Part shown: positions 44,158 to 55,293 of the stretch, in pieces
How positions within the stretch are numbered: the stretch's first letter is position 1
How the letters are laid out: every line of letters begins with the position of its first letter
DNA from: Anadara kagoshimensis
Lineage: Eukaryota > Mollusca > Bivalvia > Arcoida > Arcidae
Length of the DNA stretch: 64,000 bases
Direction: 5' to 3'
Assembly: GCA_021292105.1 (NCBI GenBank)
Contig: CM037869.1
Location: 25,248,050-25,312,049, forward strand
Made by a program: the position numbers and the translations under genes
Notes under the pieces: model-generated
The model's database searches: none
What the model was told of the DNA's origin: nothing
Seen by the model: only the letters and a program-made list of their open reading frames with translations

Positions 44158-45868
44158 TAGATGGCTTTGACGTAGGAATTTATTTCACTTTGACGTAGAG
44201 ATTTATTTCACTTTGACACAGAAATTTATTTCACGTTGACGTAGAAATTTATTTCATTTCATTTTGACGTAGGAATTTATTTAACTTTGACGTAGAGATT
44301 TATTTCACTTTGACGCAGAAATTTATTTCACTTTGACGCAGAAATTTATTTCACTTTGACGCAGAAATTTATTTCATTTCATTTTGCGTGAAAATACGTG
44401 AAAATATATTCCATTTTGACAAAGAAATTTATTTCATTTCATTTTGACGTAGAAATTTATTCATCTTTGACGTAGAGATTTATTTCACTTTGACACAGAA
44501 ATTTATTTCACTTTGACGTAGAAATTTATTTCATTTCATCTTTGACGTAGAAATTTATTTCACTTTGACGTAGAAATTTATTTCACTTTGACGTAGAAAT
44601 TTATTACATTTCACTTTGACGTAGAAATTTATTTCATTTTATTTTGCGTGAAAAGTTACGTGAAAAAACATATTCCGTTTTGACAAAGAAATTTATTTAA
44701 TTTCATTTTGACGTAGAAATTTATTCGTCTTTGACGTAGAAATTTATTTCACTTTGACGTAGAAATTTATTTCATTTCATTTTGACGCAGAAATTTATTT
44801 CACTTTGACGTAGAGATTTATTTCACTTTGATGCAGAAATTTATTTCACTTTGACGTAGAAATTTATTTCATTTCATTTTGCGTGAAAAATTACGTGAAA
44901 AAACATATAAACATATTCCGTTTTGACAAAGAAATTTATTTAATTTCATTTTGACGTAGAAATTTATTCATCTTTGACGTAGAAATTATTTCACTTTGAC
45001 GTAGAAATTTATTACATTTCACTTTGACGTAGAAATTTATTTCACTTTGACGTAGAAATTTATTTCATTTTATTTTGCGTGAAAATTTAAGTGAAAATAT
45101 ATTCCATTTTGACAAAGAAATTTATTTAAATTCATTTTGACGTAGAAATTTATTCATTTTTGACGTAGAAATTTATTTCACTTTGACGTAGAAATTTATT
45201 TCACTTTGACGTAGAAATTTATTTCACTTTGACGTAGAAATTTATTTCATTTTGACGTAGAAATTTATTACATTTCACTTTGACGTAGAAATTTATTTCA
45301 CTTTGACGTAGAAATTTATTTCATTTTATTTTGCGTGACAATTTAAGTGAAAATATATTCCATTTTGACAAAGAAATTTATTTAAATTCATTTTGACGTA
45401 GAAATTTATTCATCTTTGACGTAGAAATTTATTTAACTTTGACGTAGAAATTTATTTCATTTTGACGTAGAAATTATAACATTTCACTTTGACGTAGAAA
45501 TTTATTTCACTTTGACGTAGAAATTTATTTCACTTTGACGTAGAAATTTATTTCATTTTATTTTGCGTGAAAATTTAAGTGAAAATATATTCCATTTTGA
45601 CAAAGAAATTTATTTAATTTCATTTTGACGTAGAAATTTATTCATCTTTGATGTAAAAATTTATGTCATTTTGAAATTTCTATTTCCCTTTGACGTAGAA
45701 ACTTATTTCTCTTTTATGTAGAAATTACTCTTATTTCACATTGACGTAGAAATTTATTTCACTTTAACGTAGAAATTTATTTTACTTTGACGTAGAAATT
45801 TATTTCACTTCACCGTAGAGAATTAAATTTCACTTTGACGTAGAAATGTTTTTCACTTTGACGTGATT
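44158..45868. repeat. 23-bp minisatellite with higher-order structure
   Basis: Basic unit CTTTGACGTAGAAATTTATT plus TCA. At irregular steps of about 200-260 bp (near 44384, 44643, 44877, 45075, 45330, 45560) a longer variant appears: TTTTGCGTGAAAA, then GTGAAAATATATTCC(A/G)TTTTGACAAAG. So blocks of monomers plus this marker have been copied together. The array decays at 45650-45868. Confidence 0.95.
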
Positions 45869-46005
45869 TGAAATTTCTCAAAATATAAAGTACACTTCAA
45901 AGTATTTCCTAATCTAAATTTGGTAATATGTATTTTGATCCTTTAGGTGTATTTTCAACATCTTGATAGCAATTTTGGTAAATTGAATAACGAGTTTTTA
46001 ACGAT
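45865..46005 (+). mobile_element. Dispersed repeat (same family as 20127-20418)
   Basis: GATTTGAAATTTCTCAAAAT, CAAAGTATTTCCTAATCTAA and ATTTTGATCCTTTAGGTG match the insert in the right arm of the large inverted duplication. Confidence 0.6.
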
Positions 46006-46235
46006 TTTAATCCAACACATTTGAATATTATTACGATCGCTGTTGAGTATGAAATTAGTAATTTATATAAAGGCATGTAAATTGTAAAATAATACTTAAT
46101 CTTTTAGAGAATCGCATTTACTGCTAGCTGACATATACTGAATGTACGATTGAGCAAGCTGCTTACAAAACAAATATATAATTAAACGACTACTGCAATG
46201 CGCGAAATTAGTGTAATTGATGTATCGGTGTGTCG

Positions 46236-46350
46236 TACAGTGCAGACTTGTCGAAAGTTTAACATTCAGCTAATGAATGCTAATTCAGCTACCCAGATTA
46301 CCCTCCATTTTCTTAGGTAAGTGTTAAACTTTAGACAGGTCTGTACTGTA
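46236..46350. mobile_element. MITE family T, short copy
   Basis: TIRs TGCAGACTTGTCGAAAGTTT and AAACTTTAGACAGGTCTGTA; interior shortened to about 70 bp. Confidence 0.7.
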
Positions 46351-46364
46351 TGAATTTCTACAAC

Positions 46365-46573
46365 TATCAAAACGCTCTCGAGACATAACTTACAAGGGGT
46401 GCTATGAGCTACCAATTCCCCTCCATTTCCTTAGGTAAGTGTTAAACTTTGGACAGGTCTGTATTTTATGGATTTCAACATCTGTCAAAAAGCTCTCGAG
46501 ACATAACTTACAAGGGACACTTTTCCCCTCCATTCCTTAAGTTAGTATTAAACTTTAGACAGGTCTGTACAGT
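46365..46573. repeat. Two tandem right-half copies of MITE T
   Basis: AGCTCTCGAGACATAACTTA(C) and CCCCTCCATTTCCTTAGGTA with AGACAGGTCTGTA recur twice, spaced about 105-115 bp after the copy at 46236-46350. Confidence 0.65.
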
Positions 46574-47169
46574 ATAAATTTCTGTCTGACAGATGCGAGT
46601 TTGACTTGTTGCTGGTTTAACAAGCCGTGTATATCGATTACACGACTTGAGATCACCGCTTGTTTTTATTCTACACGAACAATCTTCATGTTGTCAGCTT
46701 CACATCGATTGAATTCTTATTTTACATTTTCTCTGATACCATCATATCATACATTTCTAAACCATGTCCTTAAAAACCATCGATTTTACTACAGTTTGTT
46801 CTATAAATAGCCTATAGTGTTTATAAATAGCCCTTATAAAGATAAGTTAAGCATATTGTGACGTCACATCGGCAAAAGTCATGTTGATTTCAATATGGAT
46901 GTCGGATTTAACTTCTTACGTCATTCAAGCGTCTATTAACTTTGTCATTATAATAAAAGCTGAAACGGGATTGAATTGGACATTATCCCGGAATCTCATC
47001 AGTTAAAATATCCGGTTTTCTGTAATGAGTGTTTCACTCAGACCTAAAATGATTTATGAATGTTTTTATAACAAACGAAATACTCAACTGACTCGGAAAA
47101 CTCAATATAACGAATTCTTCCTTATCTATAACTCACAACTAAATATCGAAAGGTAAAGACTACTCCAGA
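46574..47169. other. Unassigned, no gene seen
   Basis: A 69-codon frame at 46601-46810 has no recognisable domain. Confidence 0.4.
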
Positions 47170-48030
47170 AAGATCGATTAAATGAGTTTTAAATACAGTG
47201 CATTTAGGGCAAAGTGTAGGATGAGTTCCTGTCTTGAAATAGGGTATCGCTTTTAAGGTATCTATTATTGTCAGCAGTGATATTATAGCATTGTCCATTA
47301 GGATTGATTGAATAGTAATTTACAGTGCGCTCAGAACAAAGTGCAGGGAGTGCTCCTAACGTGCCACGCCTGTCGTAACATGGGGCGTCGTGTTTAAGGT
47401 CTCTATTATTGTCAACAACAATATTATAGCATTGTCCATTAGGATTGATTGAATAGTAATTTACAGTGCGCTCACGGCAAAGTGCAGGGAGTGCTCCTAA
47501 CGTGCCACGCCTGTCGTGACATGGGGCGTCGTGTTTAAGGTCTCTATTATTGTCAACAACAATATTATAGCATTGTCCATTAGGATTGATTGAATAGTAA
47601 TTTACAGTGCGCTCAGAACAAAGTGCAGGGAGTGCTCCTAACGTGCCACGCCTGTCGTAACATGGGGCGTCGTGTTTAAGGTATCTATTATTGTCAACAA
47701 CAATATTATAGCATTGTCCATTAGGATTGATTGAATAGTGATTTACAGTGCGCTCAGAGCAAAGTGCAGGGAATGCTCCTGACGTGCCACGCCTGTCGTG
47801 ACATGGGGCGTCGTGTTTAAGGTATCTATTATTGTCAACAACGATATTATAGCATTGCTCATAAATATTGATTGATTGATTTATTGATTGATTGAGATGT
47901 GTTTTACAGTGCGCTTAGGGGGGAATGCAGTGGTAAGGTTCCTAACGTACCACGCCTGAAACGTGACACGGGGAATCCCTTTATGTTCTTAATAATTGTC
48001 AAAATTGATATTATAGCATTGTTCATAATA
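47170..48030. repeat. 141-bp satellite, about six units, derived from a SINE tail
   Basis: GGATTGATTGAATAGTAATT recurs at 47301, 47442, 47583 and 47724, exactly 141 bp apart, with diverged units on both sides. Units contain AACGTGCCACGCCTGTCG and ACATGGGGCGTCGTG, the same text as the reversed SINE body (TTTAACGTGTCACGCCTGCC at 39788-39807). Confidence 0.9.
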
Positions 48031-48044
48031 ATTGATTGATTGAA

Positions 48045-48345
48045 TGAATAAATAGCGTTTTACGTCCCTGTCAAGAATATTTCACTTATATCATCGAGAC
48101 GTGGCATAGTTTATAACTTTGCACTGCGCTCAAGAAAATGTTCAGTGTATGTTCTTTAGCGTTCCATACCTATCATAGCAGTTGGGATCGGTTTGTAATG
48201 TTTCTACAGAAACCCGTGAAATTCATTTCTAAATGGTGAGTGTTTGGCGAAAGAACAGTCAATACCTATATTAAAACCTTGGGATCGAACCCCGGCCTCC
48301 CTAATACAAAGTGTATTATTTAATTTGCTAGTTCACATTTTAGGA
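48045..48345 (-). mobile_element. tRNA-derived SINE, diverged
   Basis: Reversed tail TTTTACGTCCCTGTCAAGAA, body TTTGGCGAAAGAACAGTCAA, and B-box TTGGGATCGAACCCCGGCCT. The A-box side is degraded. It directly adjoins the 141-bp satellite in the same orientation. Confidence 0.65.
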
Positions 48346-48499
48346 CAAATAGAATTATTTTCTGTTGATGGACTGTAAACGTATTAATATTTCGGGTGTA
48401 CTAATTTTAGCGAATTTTTTTGCAATGATAGATGGCACTGCCAAAATTATTGAGATCATAGTGCACAAAACCACAATGAGATTCCCAAACTCAAACACA

Positions 48500-48860
48500 C
48501 AAAGTCACCCAAATTATAATATGCGCTAAAATTCACACACACTTAAATTAATACCTTTATAGTATATGATATGCAACTTAAAATTCAATTCAAGCATATC
48601 GCACAAGTTGAATACGAGATTTAAGGTCATTCATGTCCACATCGAGTATCCCAAATTATCCGTGCCATGCGCTAAAATTCGTACACGCTAAATTTAATAC
48701 CTTTACCGTTTATGATATGCAACCTAAATTCAATTCAAGCATATCGCACAAGTAGAATACGAGATTTGAGGTAATTCATGTCCACATCGAGTATCCCAAA
48801 TTATCCGTGCCATGCGCTAAAATTCGTACACGCTAAAATAAATACATTTACAGTATATAA
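48500..48860. repeat. Tandem duplication of about 147 bp, 2-3 units
   Basis: GCGCTAAAATTC(G/A)(T/C)ACACG, TTAATACCTTTA, GATATGCAAC, TCAATTCAAGCATATCGCAC and CACATCGAGTATCCCAAATT recur near 48525, 48668 and 48815. Confidence 0.8.
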
Positions 48861-49215
48861 AACTGGTTTTTTGGATGCGAGTCAAAACTGAGGTCCAAGG
48901 TCTCAGTGCATGCTAAAGACACATCTGTAGAGATCTAAAAAGAGTTGGCCATGTAGCAACTCCTAGTGAAGTCCAATGCTTAATGAAGTCTGGACTTCTT
49001 GAAGCGTTGACAATTTCGCCGCCTAATGAAGTCCAAAGATTGAGGCTCCAGAAATAGTTGTTCAATTTTTTAAAAAAAAATGTTATTTTGTAATATTAAA
49101 AAGGTTTCTAGTGTGAAGCATCAATTTTTAGACATTATAAGCGTTTGACTTCATTAGCAGTTGTTACAAAGCTACCTGTGGCCGCTACAGAGTATTCTTA
49201 CAATTGAAAACGATC
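48861..49215. other. Unassigned, with short AATGAAGTCCA repeats
   Basis: TGAAGTCCAA or TGAAGTCTGG occurs four times at 48970-49035. No gene seen. Confidence 0.5.
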
Positions 49216-49219
49216 GAGA

Positions 49220-49518
49220 CAAGACTATTTCACTTACATTGAGACGTCGACAGCTATAGGCGAAGGTGCAGATATTTTCCTGTGCGTAGTGCTAATGACA
49301 TTATACAGCAGGGTTCTTTAACGTGCCACAACTACCGTGACACGGGACCTCGTTTATTTTAAGTTCCCAGCCGAAAGAACCGTGACTTTCAGTTCATAAT
49401 TCCTTGGCAAAACAACGTCACTACCTAAGTTTTGAGTCAGCTCTGGTCAGGGTTCGAACTCACGACCTTCTACTTACAGAGCGAGCACTCTACAAACTTA
49501 ACTACTGCAGTGGCTGAA
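49220..49518 (-). mobile_element. tRNA-derived SINE
   Basis: The reverse complement starts CAGCCACTGCAGTAGTTAAG, has GTTCGAACCCTGACCAGAG as B box, the AACGAGGTCCCGTGTCACGG body and the GTCGACGTCTCAATGTAAGT tail. Confidence 0.8.
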
Positions 49519-49689
49519 ACTGGCTGAGCATGAAGATAAGATAATATGTAAGTTAAAGTGTAAAATCACGTGTACGTAGAATGTTTAAACTTGTAATAAA
49601 AAATCGTGATTGGAAGAAATTTCCGTTTTAATGCCAGACTGGTTCCATACATCAAAGGAATTTCATTTTATAGCCGCCATTCAACATGA

Positions 49690-50276
49690 TTACTTTTATA
49701 GGTTACTGTGTCAATTTTATTTATACGTCAAATAAGGAAATGTTCAATTGTGTCAACCTTTCCGAATAATTACACAGTTTATAGCTACATCAGCAGAAAA
49801 TGTGTAGTGTCCAATATAGGGTTGAATCGAATTAATGACTGGAGAGAGAGAGAGAGAGAGAGAGAGAGATTCCAGTGGTTAATCTGGGAACATTTAATGA
49901 GGACATGTTCGATTGCGGCAACCTTTCTGAGAAATTACATATAGGTTATAGCCACACCAGCAGAAAAAAAGAAAGTAGGGCTGGATCGAAATTATGCCTG
50001 GAGAGAGAGAGAGAAAGAGAGAGGTTCCAATGGTTGATTTGGGAACATTTAATGAGGAAATGTTCGATTGTGTCAACTGTTCCGAATAATTACACAGCCT
50101 ATAACTAAGTCAGCAGAAAAGAAAAAGAACAGTTTCCAATGTAGGATTGGGAGTGGTTGATCTGGGACCATTTAATGAGAAAATGTCCAATTGTGTCAAC
50201 TTTTCAGAATTATTAGATATATAGGTTATAGCCACGTCACCAGAGAAGCAAAAGAACAGTGCCCAATATAGGATTG

Positions 50277-50338
<62 letters not shown>

Positions 50339-50340
50339 GC
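49690..50340. repeat. Tandem repeat with embedded (GA)n, 3-4 units
   Basis: (GA)n tracts at about 49842-49870, 50001-50022 and 50279-50337 are each linked to GGTTGAT(T/C)TGGGA(A/C)CATTTAAT, GAGGAAATGTTCGATTGTGT, and a (T/A)TAGC(T/C)AC(A/G)TCAGCAGA stretch. Unit length about 160 bp. Open frames across the GA tracts are by-products. Confidence 0.85.
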
Positions 50341-50365
50341 AATAGACCAGAAATGTTTCTCAATA

Positions 50366-50549
50366 GTACAGACGTGTCTAAAATTAAACACTGAACTAAT
50401 GAAATGGAGTCGAAACTCGGCTGTCGAATGGCTGATGATCGACAAGCTGCCAAGAGATAGACAGCTGTAAATGTCGAAATGTTGTCGCATTACAGATAAC
50501 GAGGAACTGAGCCGGCACTTAGTTAAACTTTCGACAGGACTGTACTGTA
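50366..50549. mobile_element. MITE family T, complete copy
   Basis: TACAGACGTGTCTAAAATTA and ACTTTCGACAGGACTGTACT termini; internal GTCGAAACTCGGCTGTCGAA. Confidence 0.75.
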
Positions 50550-50617
50550 GTTTCAAAGATAACTAAATATTTCAATTCAAATTATTAAAAATTAACCCTG
50601 TTAATTTTCGACCAGAA

Positions 50618-50725
50618 ATGTTTCTCAATACCTAATGAATAAGTGCCGAATCGGCAGCTGATCTCGGCCATATCTCGACAGCTTTTTGGCAGCTGTTTTC
50701 TATCTCTTGGCAGATACTCGACAGT
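50618..50725. mobile_element. MITE family T, internal fragment, reversed
   Basis: GTGCCGAATCGGCAGCTGAT, CTCGGCCATATCTCGACAGC and CTATCTCTTGGCAG match family interior on the opposite strand; no TIR. Confidence 0.5.
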
Positions 50726-50758
50726 CGTGCTTTGAGTCCTTATCATAAACAGGTGGAT

Positions 50759-51141
50759 TACAGACCTATCGAAAGTTTAACACTTAGCTAACAAAAAAAT
50801 CGAAGCTCGGCTGTCGACTGGTCGATATATATATGTACAGTTAAATCTGTCTATATAGGCCACCCAAAGGAACCAGAAAAAGTGGCTTTTTTTGGCCGAT
50901 GGCTTTTATATACAGGTTCAAATAATATTAATAAAGAACAATTGGGATACAATTCTACTGGCCTTTATAAGCAGGTGGCCCTTATATAGAGACGACCTTT
51001 AAGGCAGGTTGGACTGTATTACTATTGACCGAAAATATGTCGAAAGATAGATAACAGGTAACCCAGAGGCGCCAAGACGAGTTGCAAATTCGGCACCAAT
51101 TCGTAAGCTTAGTGTTAAACTTTGGACAGGTCTGTACTGTA
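50759..51141. mobile_element. MITE family T, complete copy split by MITE M
   Basis: Left TACAGACCTATCGAAAGTTT and right AAACTTTGGACAGGTCTGTA. The interior is interrupted at 50836-51018 by another MITE. Confidence 0.75.
50836..51018 (+). mobile_element. MITE family M nested in MITE T
   Basis: TACAGTTAAATCTGTCTATA left end and GGCAGGTTGGACTGTA right end; interior matches 24979-25163 throughout (GGCCACCCAAAGGAACCAG). Confidence 0.8.
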
Positions 51142-52060
51142 CTCTACTGTATACCTTTTCTTTGATGTACTAGTATCGGAATCTGAGTTATCGGTGAGCT
51201 ATCGGACACATCAAAACAACATTTACGTGAACGACCAATGATTTTTATACACAAGATCGAATCAAAGCTTTCCGATTCTAAACTCCAATACTTATGTAAA
51301 TCTCGTGTTATTGTTTCAATCAATGAATTAACCAATCATTCAAGCGTGACAACATTTCCTTTTGATATCTATTGGCTTATAAATGTTCAAACGTAATAAA
51401 GGAAATTTTACGTGTTTCACACGAGAATTGAACGATCGACGTCACCTTATATATAGATGGCAAAATTGGAAATTGACTTTGATATTAAAATAATTCCAGG
51501 AATAGTGTGAAATTGTTTACAAGGTGGAAACACTCAATAACAACATCGATGAACACGCGATGAGTCTGATAATTATGTTGAAAGTTAATATCAGTTTTAT
51601 TCATAATGCTTTGGTTGTGGGAGGTTGTGCGATTTTTTTTTTTTCGGTTTTTTTTGTCACGCGTTATGCCAGTTTGTGCACAGAACAGTCATTGATAATG
51701 GATTTATTCCGTATTCAATAAACACACTTCATGTGGTAAACAAAGCAAGGGTGATCCTAGAAACTGCGTCAAATGACGTGATCTTAACAGTTGATCATTT
51801 GACGTGACCGAACACGAAGTATGTATGCCCTTAAACCATTAAATGACGCCAACGACAACGTACGCATGCTTTAAAGTTGACAAGTGTCACCGACAACAAT
51901 AAACTCTGTCGGCAAATGTCACGTATGCTCTAAAATCGGCAAATGGCAACGTATGTGTTCTTCGGCGTAAATTCGCAGGTTCACGTTTATAATCGGTTAT
52001 GAAATAAAATATCACAACCGAAACTCATAAACCCTTTTGCATTGTTCTGCTGGAATGTAG
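51142..52060. other. Unassigned, with a TCAAATGACGTGATC palindrome near 51767-51807
   Basis: GTCAAATGACGTGATC and GATCATTTGACGTGAC form an inverted pair. Repeated GGCAAATG and ACGTATG words follow at 51830-51960. No gene seen. Confidence 0.45.
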
Positions 52061-52628
52061 TACAGGCCTGTCGAAAGTGCTTGACACTAAAGTAACAAGG
52101 AAGTGTATCTCGACTGCCAAGGTGTTAAAATCTAGAGACCGAAAACTTCAGAGATAAAGGTACATGTAGCTGTAGCCGAAATTGTCTCGAGATATAGTCA
52201 ACGGGGGGTTGGGATGACCTGCCGATTCGGTACTAATTGACGTTTCGCCGACCACGCTCATAATGTTCCGACACTGGCCGCTTCACGGTACCAAAGTAGC
52301 GTCACGACAACTAATGATGTATTAGTGTCAGTGACGTCATTAGAGGACACAATTTAGGCCGAGTTTTCATTCTTTTTGTATGTAATTCAAGCATCTCGGA
52401 CTTTTGTTGAAACATTGTGTGCGTGGCCGGCGATCCGTCAATTGACGTTTTGCCGACCACGTCCACAATTTTTAGCCACTGGCAGCCATCAGGGTACCAA
52501 AGTAGCGTCACGGCAACTAATGGCGTAATAGTGTCAGTGACGTCATTAAATGGCACAATTCACGCCGAGTTTTCATTCACGGCGATCCGTCAATTCATTA
52601 GCTTAGTGTTAAACATTCCTGTACTGTA
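52061..52628. mobile_element. MITE family T, long copy with internal duplication
   Basis: TACAGGCCTGTCGAAAGTGC left; GTTAAACATTCCTGTACTGT right. A 200-bp internal duplication (about 52235-52372 and 52440-52580) has TGACGTTTCGCCGACCACG, GGTACCAAAGTAGCGTCACG and a full TGACGTCA in each copy. Confidence 0.7.
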
Positions 52629-52802
52629 TGTTTGATTTTGGACGTCTCTGCTTTTTTAATTGACTTTAGTATTTTGATGTATTGTATATTAAGTGTATCA
52701 ATGATACTAGTATGTGACCATATTGCTCATTATCTTCAAGTTCCATATGTACTACTAAACCTCCTGTCCAAAATGTATATTACACAAACCTTTGTTGTAC
52801 TT

Positions 52803-53019
52803 TACAGACCTGGCGAAAGTTTAAAACGGTGCTAACGAAACGGACACGAACTCAGCTTCTAAATGGTCGAGATATGGATACCAAGTGACCAGCTGAAAAC
52901 CTGCCGAGCGATAAATAGCAGCTACTGAAAAGATATAGCTTATGAAAAGCCGAGATGAGTTTTTGAAACGATACCAATTCGTTATCTTAGCGTTAAACTT
53001 GCGACAGGTCTGTACTGTA
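52803..53019. mobile_element. MITE family T, complete copy
   Basis: TACAGACCTGGCGAAAGTTT left and AAACTTGCGACAGGTCTGTA right. Full-length reference copy, 217 bp. Confidence 0.8.
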
Positions 53020-53399
53020 TGACCACGTAATTTATGACCCAAATCAGTTTTTATGAAGTAGACATACATATTGTTCTCTTATAACTCTCCTCTTTGATCC
53101 TTGATCCAAACCCTTTGTCGGTTTCTATATATAAACGCTATTGTTATCATAACAAACCAATTCTAAATTTTATGGCAGCCGTGGAATTAAAAACTTCTCC
53201 ATGTTCGTCTGAAGCTCAGGTGAATTGTTGTCATGTCTTGCTTCTTTCTTTGATTTATATAATAATATATAAATTTTTTCTTTTTGAGAAATTAGATAAT
53301 ATAACGATATTTTAAGTTCGTCGAGACAGAAGTTCAAAAGAGCTTATTTCAATTATCTTATCGTCGACGATGTCGTCTTCACACAGCTGCAGATCAATT
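53020..53399. other. Unassigned, no gene seen
   Basis: No repeat partner recognised. Confidence 0.4.
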
Positions 53400-53800
53400 T
53401 CTAATCAAACACAAGCACATCAGTCCATGTTCAAACCACAATCCCAAAATCAAGGTAAAAACTTAAAAACAGGCAAATAAGTAACTGTAAACTATTTGCG
53501 TGCGATTTACTTTCGCGTGTTTGGCGAGGACAAAATTAGTTAAACATCGCGAACTACTTTCCCAAAGAGGTTATATTTATACCAAATATTCAGCGAAGAT
53601 TCATATCGCGAAGGTTGATAGTCGCGAATTGGGTTTGGTGAGAGAATCGCGAAAGTTAATAGCCGCGAATAAAAGTTGGTTTACGGTAAGCAAGGGAATT
53701 CCACTAGGAAACTGAGGCTGGGTGTTCCGGAAGGGTAAAACCTGTCTAGCTATCTACAACCACCGCGTGTGAAATCAAAATTGAGAAAGATAGGAAAGGC
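53400..53800 (-). mobile_element. Retroelement R fragment split by a CGCG-rich MITE
   Basis: Family 3' side (CAGTCCATGTTCAAACCACA, ATCAAGGTAAAAACTTAAAA) lies at 53420-53480. The next part (ATTCCACTAGGAAACTGAGG, GTTCCGGAAGGGTAAAACC, GTGTGAAATCAAAATTGAG) lies at 53695-53785. Between them is the MITE at 53490-53692. Confidence 0.65.
53490..53692. mobile_element. CGCG-rich MITE nested in retroelement R
   Basis: ACTGTAAACTATTTGCG left, TTGGTTTACGGTAA right. Interior repeats TCGCGAA and CGCGAAAGTTAATAG motifs. A fragment of the same family is at 6595-6712. Confidence 0.65.
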
Positions 53801-54954
53801 TTCAAATTTATTCAGGATAATTTCGACAAAACTTTACAAAATATAAACTTCATACACTTTTTCATCCTAAAAAAAATTGGCGTGCATGGCAAGTTATATA
53901 AATTCTTCCCTGATTAGTGGGTATTTTGTACATATAATTTCCGATTTGATTTTAAAACTTGCACAATTTTTTTCATGAACTTAAAAATTCACAATATGCA
54001 AATTTATAAGCGCATGCTCATTGTTGTGTATGACCACACAATATCTGGAGTGCGCCAGATTGATTTTAAAAACAACTGAACACGAGGTTGTCGTTTTACG
54101 AACTAACTTTTTATTAAAACAAATTACATCGATATTGTTACGCGACAATAGAAACATCCGCACCTTACATCAGGTACGCCAGTAAGTGGTCACGTCCTCA
54201 AATAAAATATAGTCTAGGAAAATAACAAAATAAACAAAATGCAACACTCATAAATGTTATTTTTAGATGTTTTTTTTAGCTTTGGTTTTGAAAATTGCAA
54301 TTTTTATCGTAATCTTAAAATTCAGGTGTGTGTGCATGTTTAGACGCGTTATGTTCATCCTTTGTCGTAAAAAGCCTCAATCGATCGACATGTGGAAAAA
54401 AAATCAGAAATTTGATTAAGTTACAATTCACAAAGGTCATTCTTGTGAAGAAAATGTGATTATTTCATTGATGTTTTTTCATGAACTGGCGAGGGGAACC
54501 GTTTTGTTAGGATATCATGTTAGCCTACCTCAATAATTACACCAATGACAAATTCTTCTTCTTCATGAAGTTGATTCTTTCAACAATTTCTTGGGGGAAG
54601 AATTGTAAGTGTTCTCGCGATTATTGCGATATAAATCGATAGCGAGATCAACTAGACCGGTATAAATTATTTATCTATATGAAAGCCCTATAATTAACGA
54701 TACAGGACACCAGTCTAGATCACCGTTTGACATTTTGCGCTAAATTGCACGTGCTGTGAATACAAATATGTCTGCGGTCTTGGAAAGTTATTTATCAAAC
54801 TGTATATTCCCAGCGTCGGTTTTTTACGATTTATTCAGCTTGTATTGTATATAGGTGGAAAAGAAGTTCTTAATTTGTGTGTTCCTTAAATAAAAGTAAA
54901 GCCAAAATCTTTTTGTAACACTTACAAAACGGGGTGTTTTGTTCAAATATGAAG
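53801..54954. other. Unassigned, no gene seen
   Basis: About 1.1 kb with no repeat partner and no recognisable coding sequence. Confidence 0.4.
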
Positions 54955-55125
54955 GAAAGACCCGGCGCGCCAAGAGAAACCACTGACCTTGGGCAAACAA
55001 GCTGACAATCCTTCTAATAAAAGGATCCGTCTAGAGTGGGATTTCAACCTTGGCTATGAGAGGTACTCTGATCTGTTAACGGGCGCTTTATTCCACTCTG
55101 GCACCGATGCCCCTGGTAGACTACG
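54955..55125 (-). mobile_element. tRNA-derived SINE fragment, second family
   Basis: CCAAGAGAAACCACTGACCT, TTGGGCAAACAAGCTGACAA, AAGGATCCGTCTAGAGTGGG parallel 29590-29670. The reversed T-arm reads as a degenerate GGTTGAAATCCCAC. Confidence 0.5.
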
Positions 55126-55293
55126 GGGATAAAACCATCAATCCTGTTCCAATAAAACGTGTTTTACAACAAACCAATTTTTAGTTAGCTATACAGCTTG
55201 TATCAAACCAAAACCAATTATGCAGTTAGCTCAATTCCCATTTTAAATCGCATTCCATCGGGAATCAGACCCATGACCTCCACCTAACAGAAG

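Noticed and set aside
49708..50556. Frames with RERERERE and SLSLSLSL runs
   Set aside because: Translations of (GA)n/(TC)n tracts and of the surrounding tandem units.
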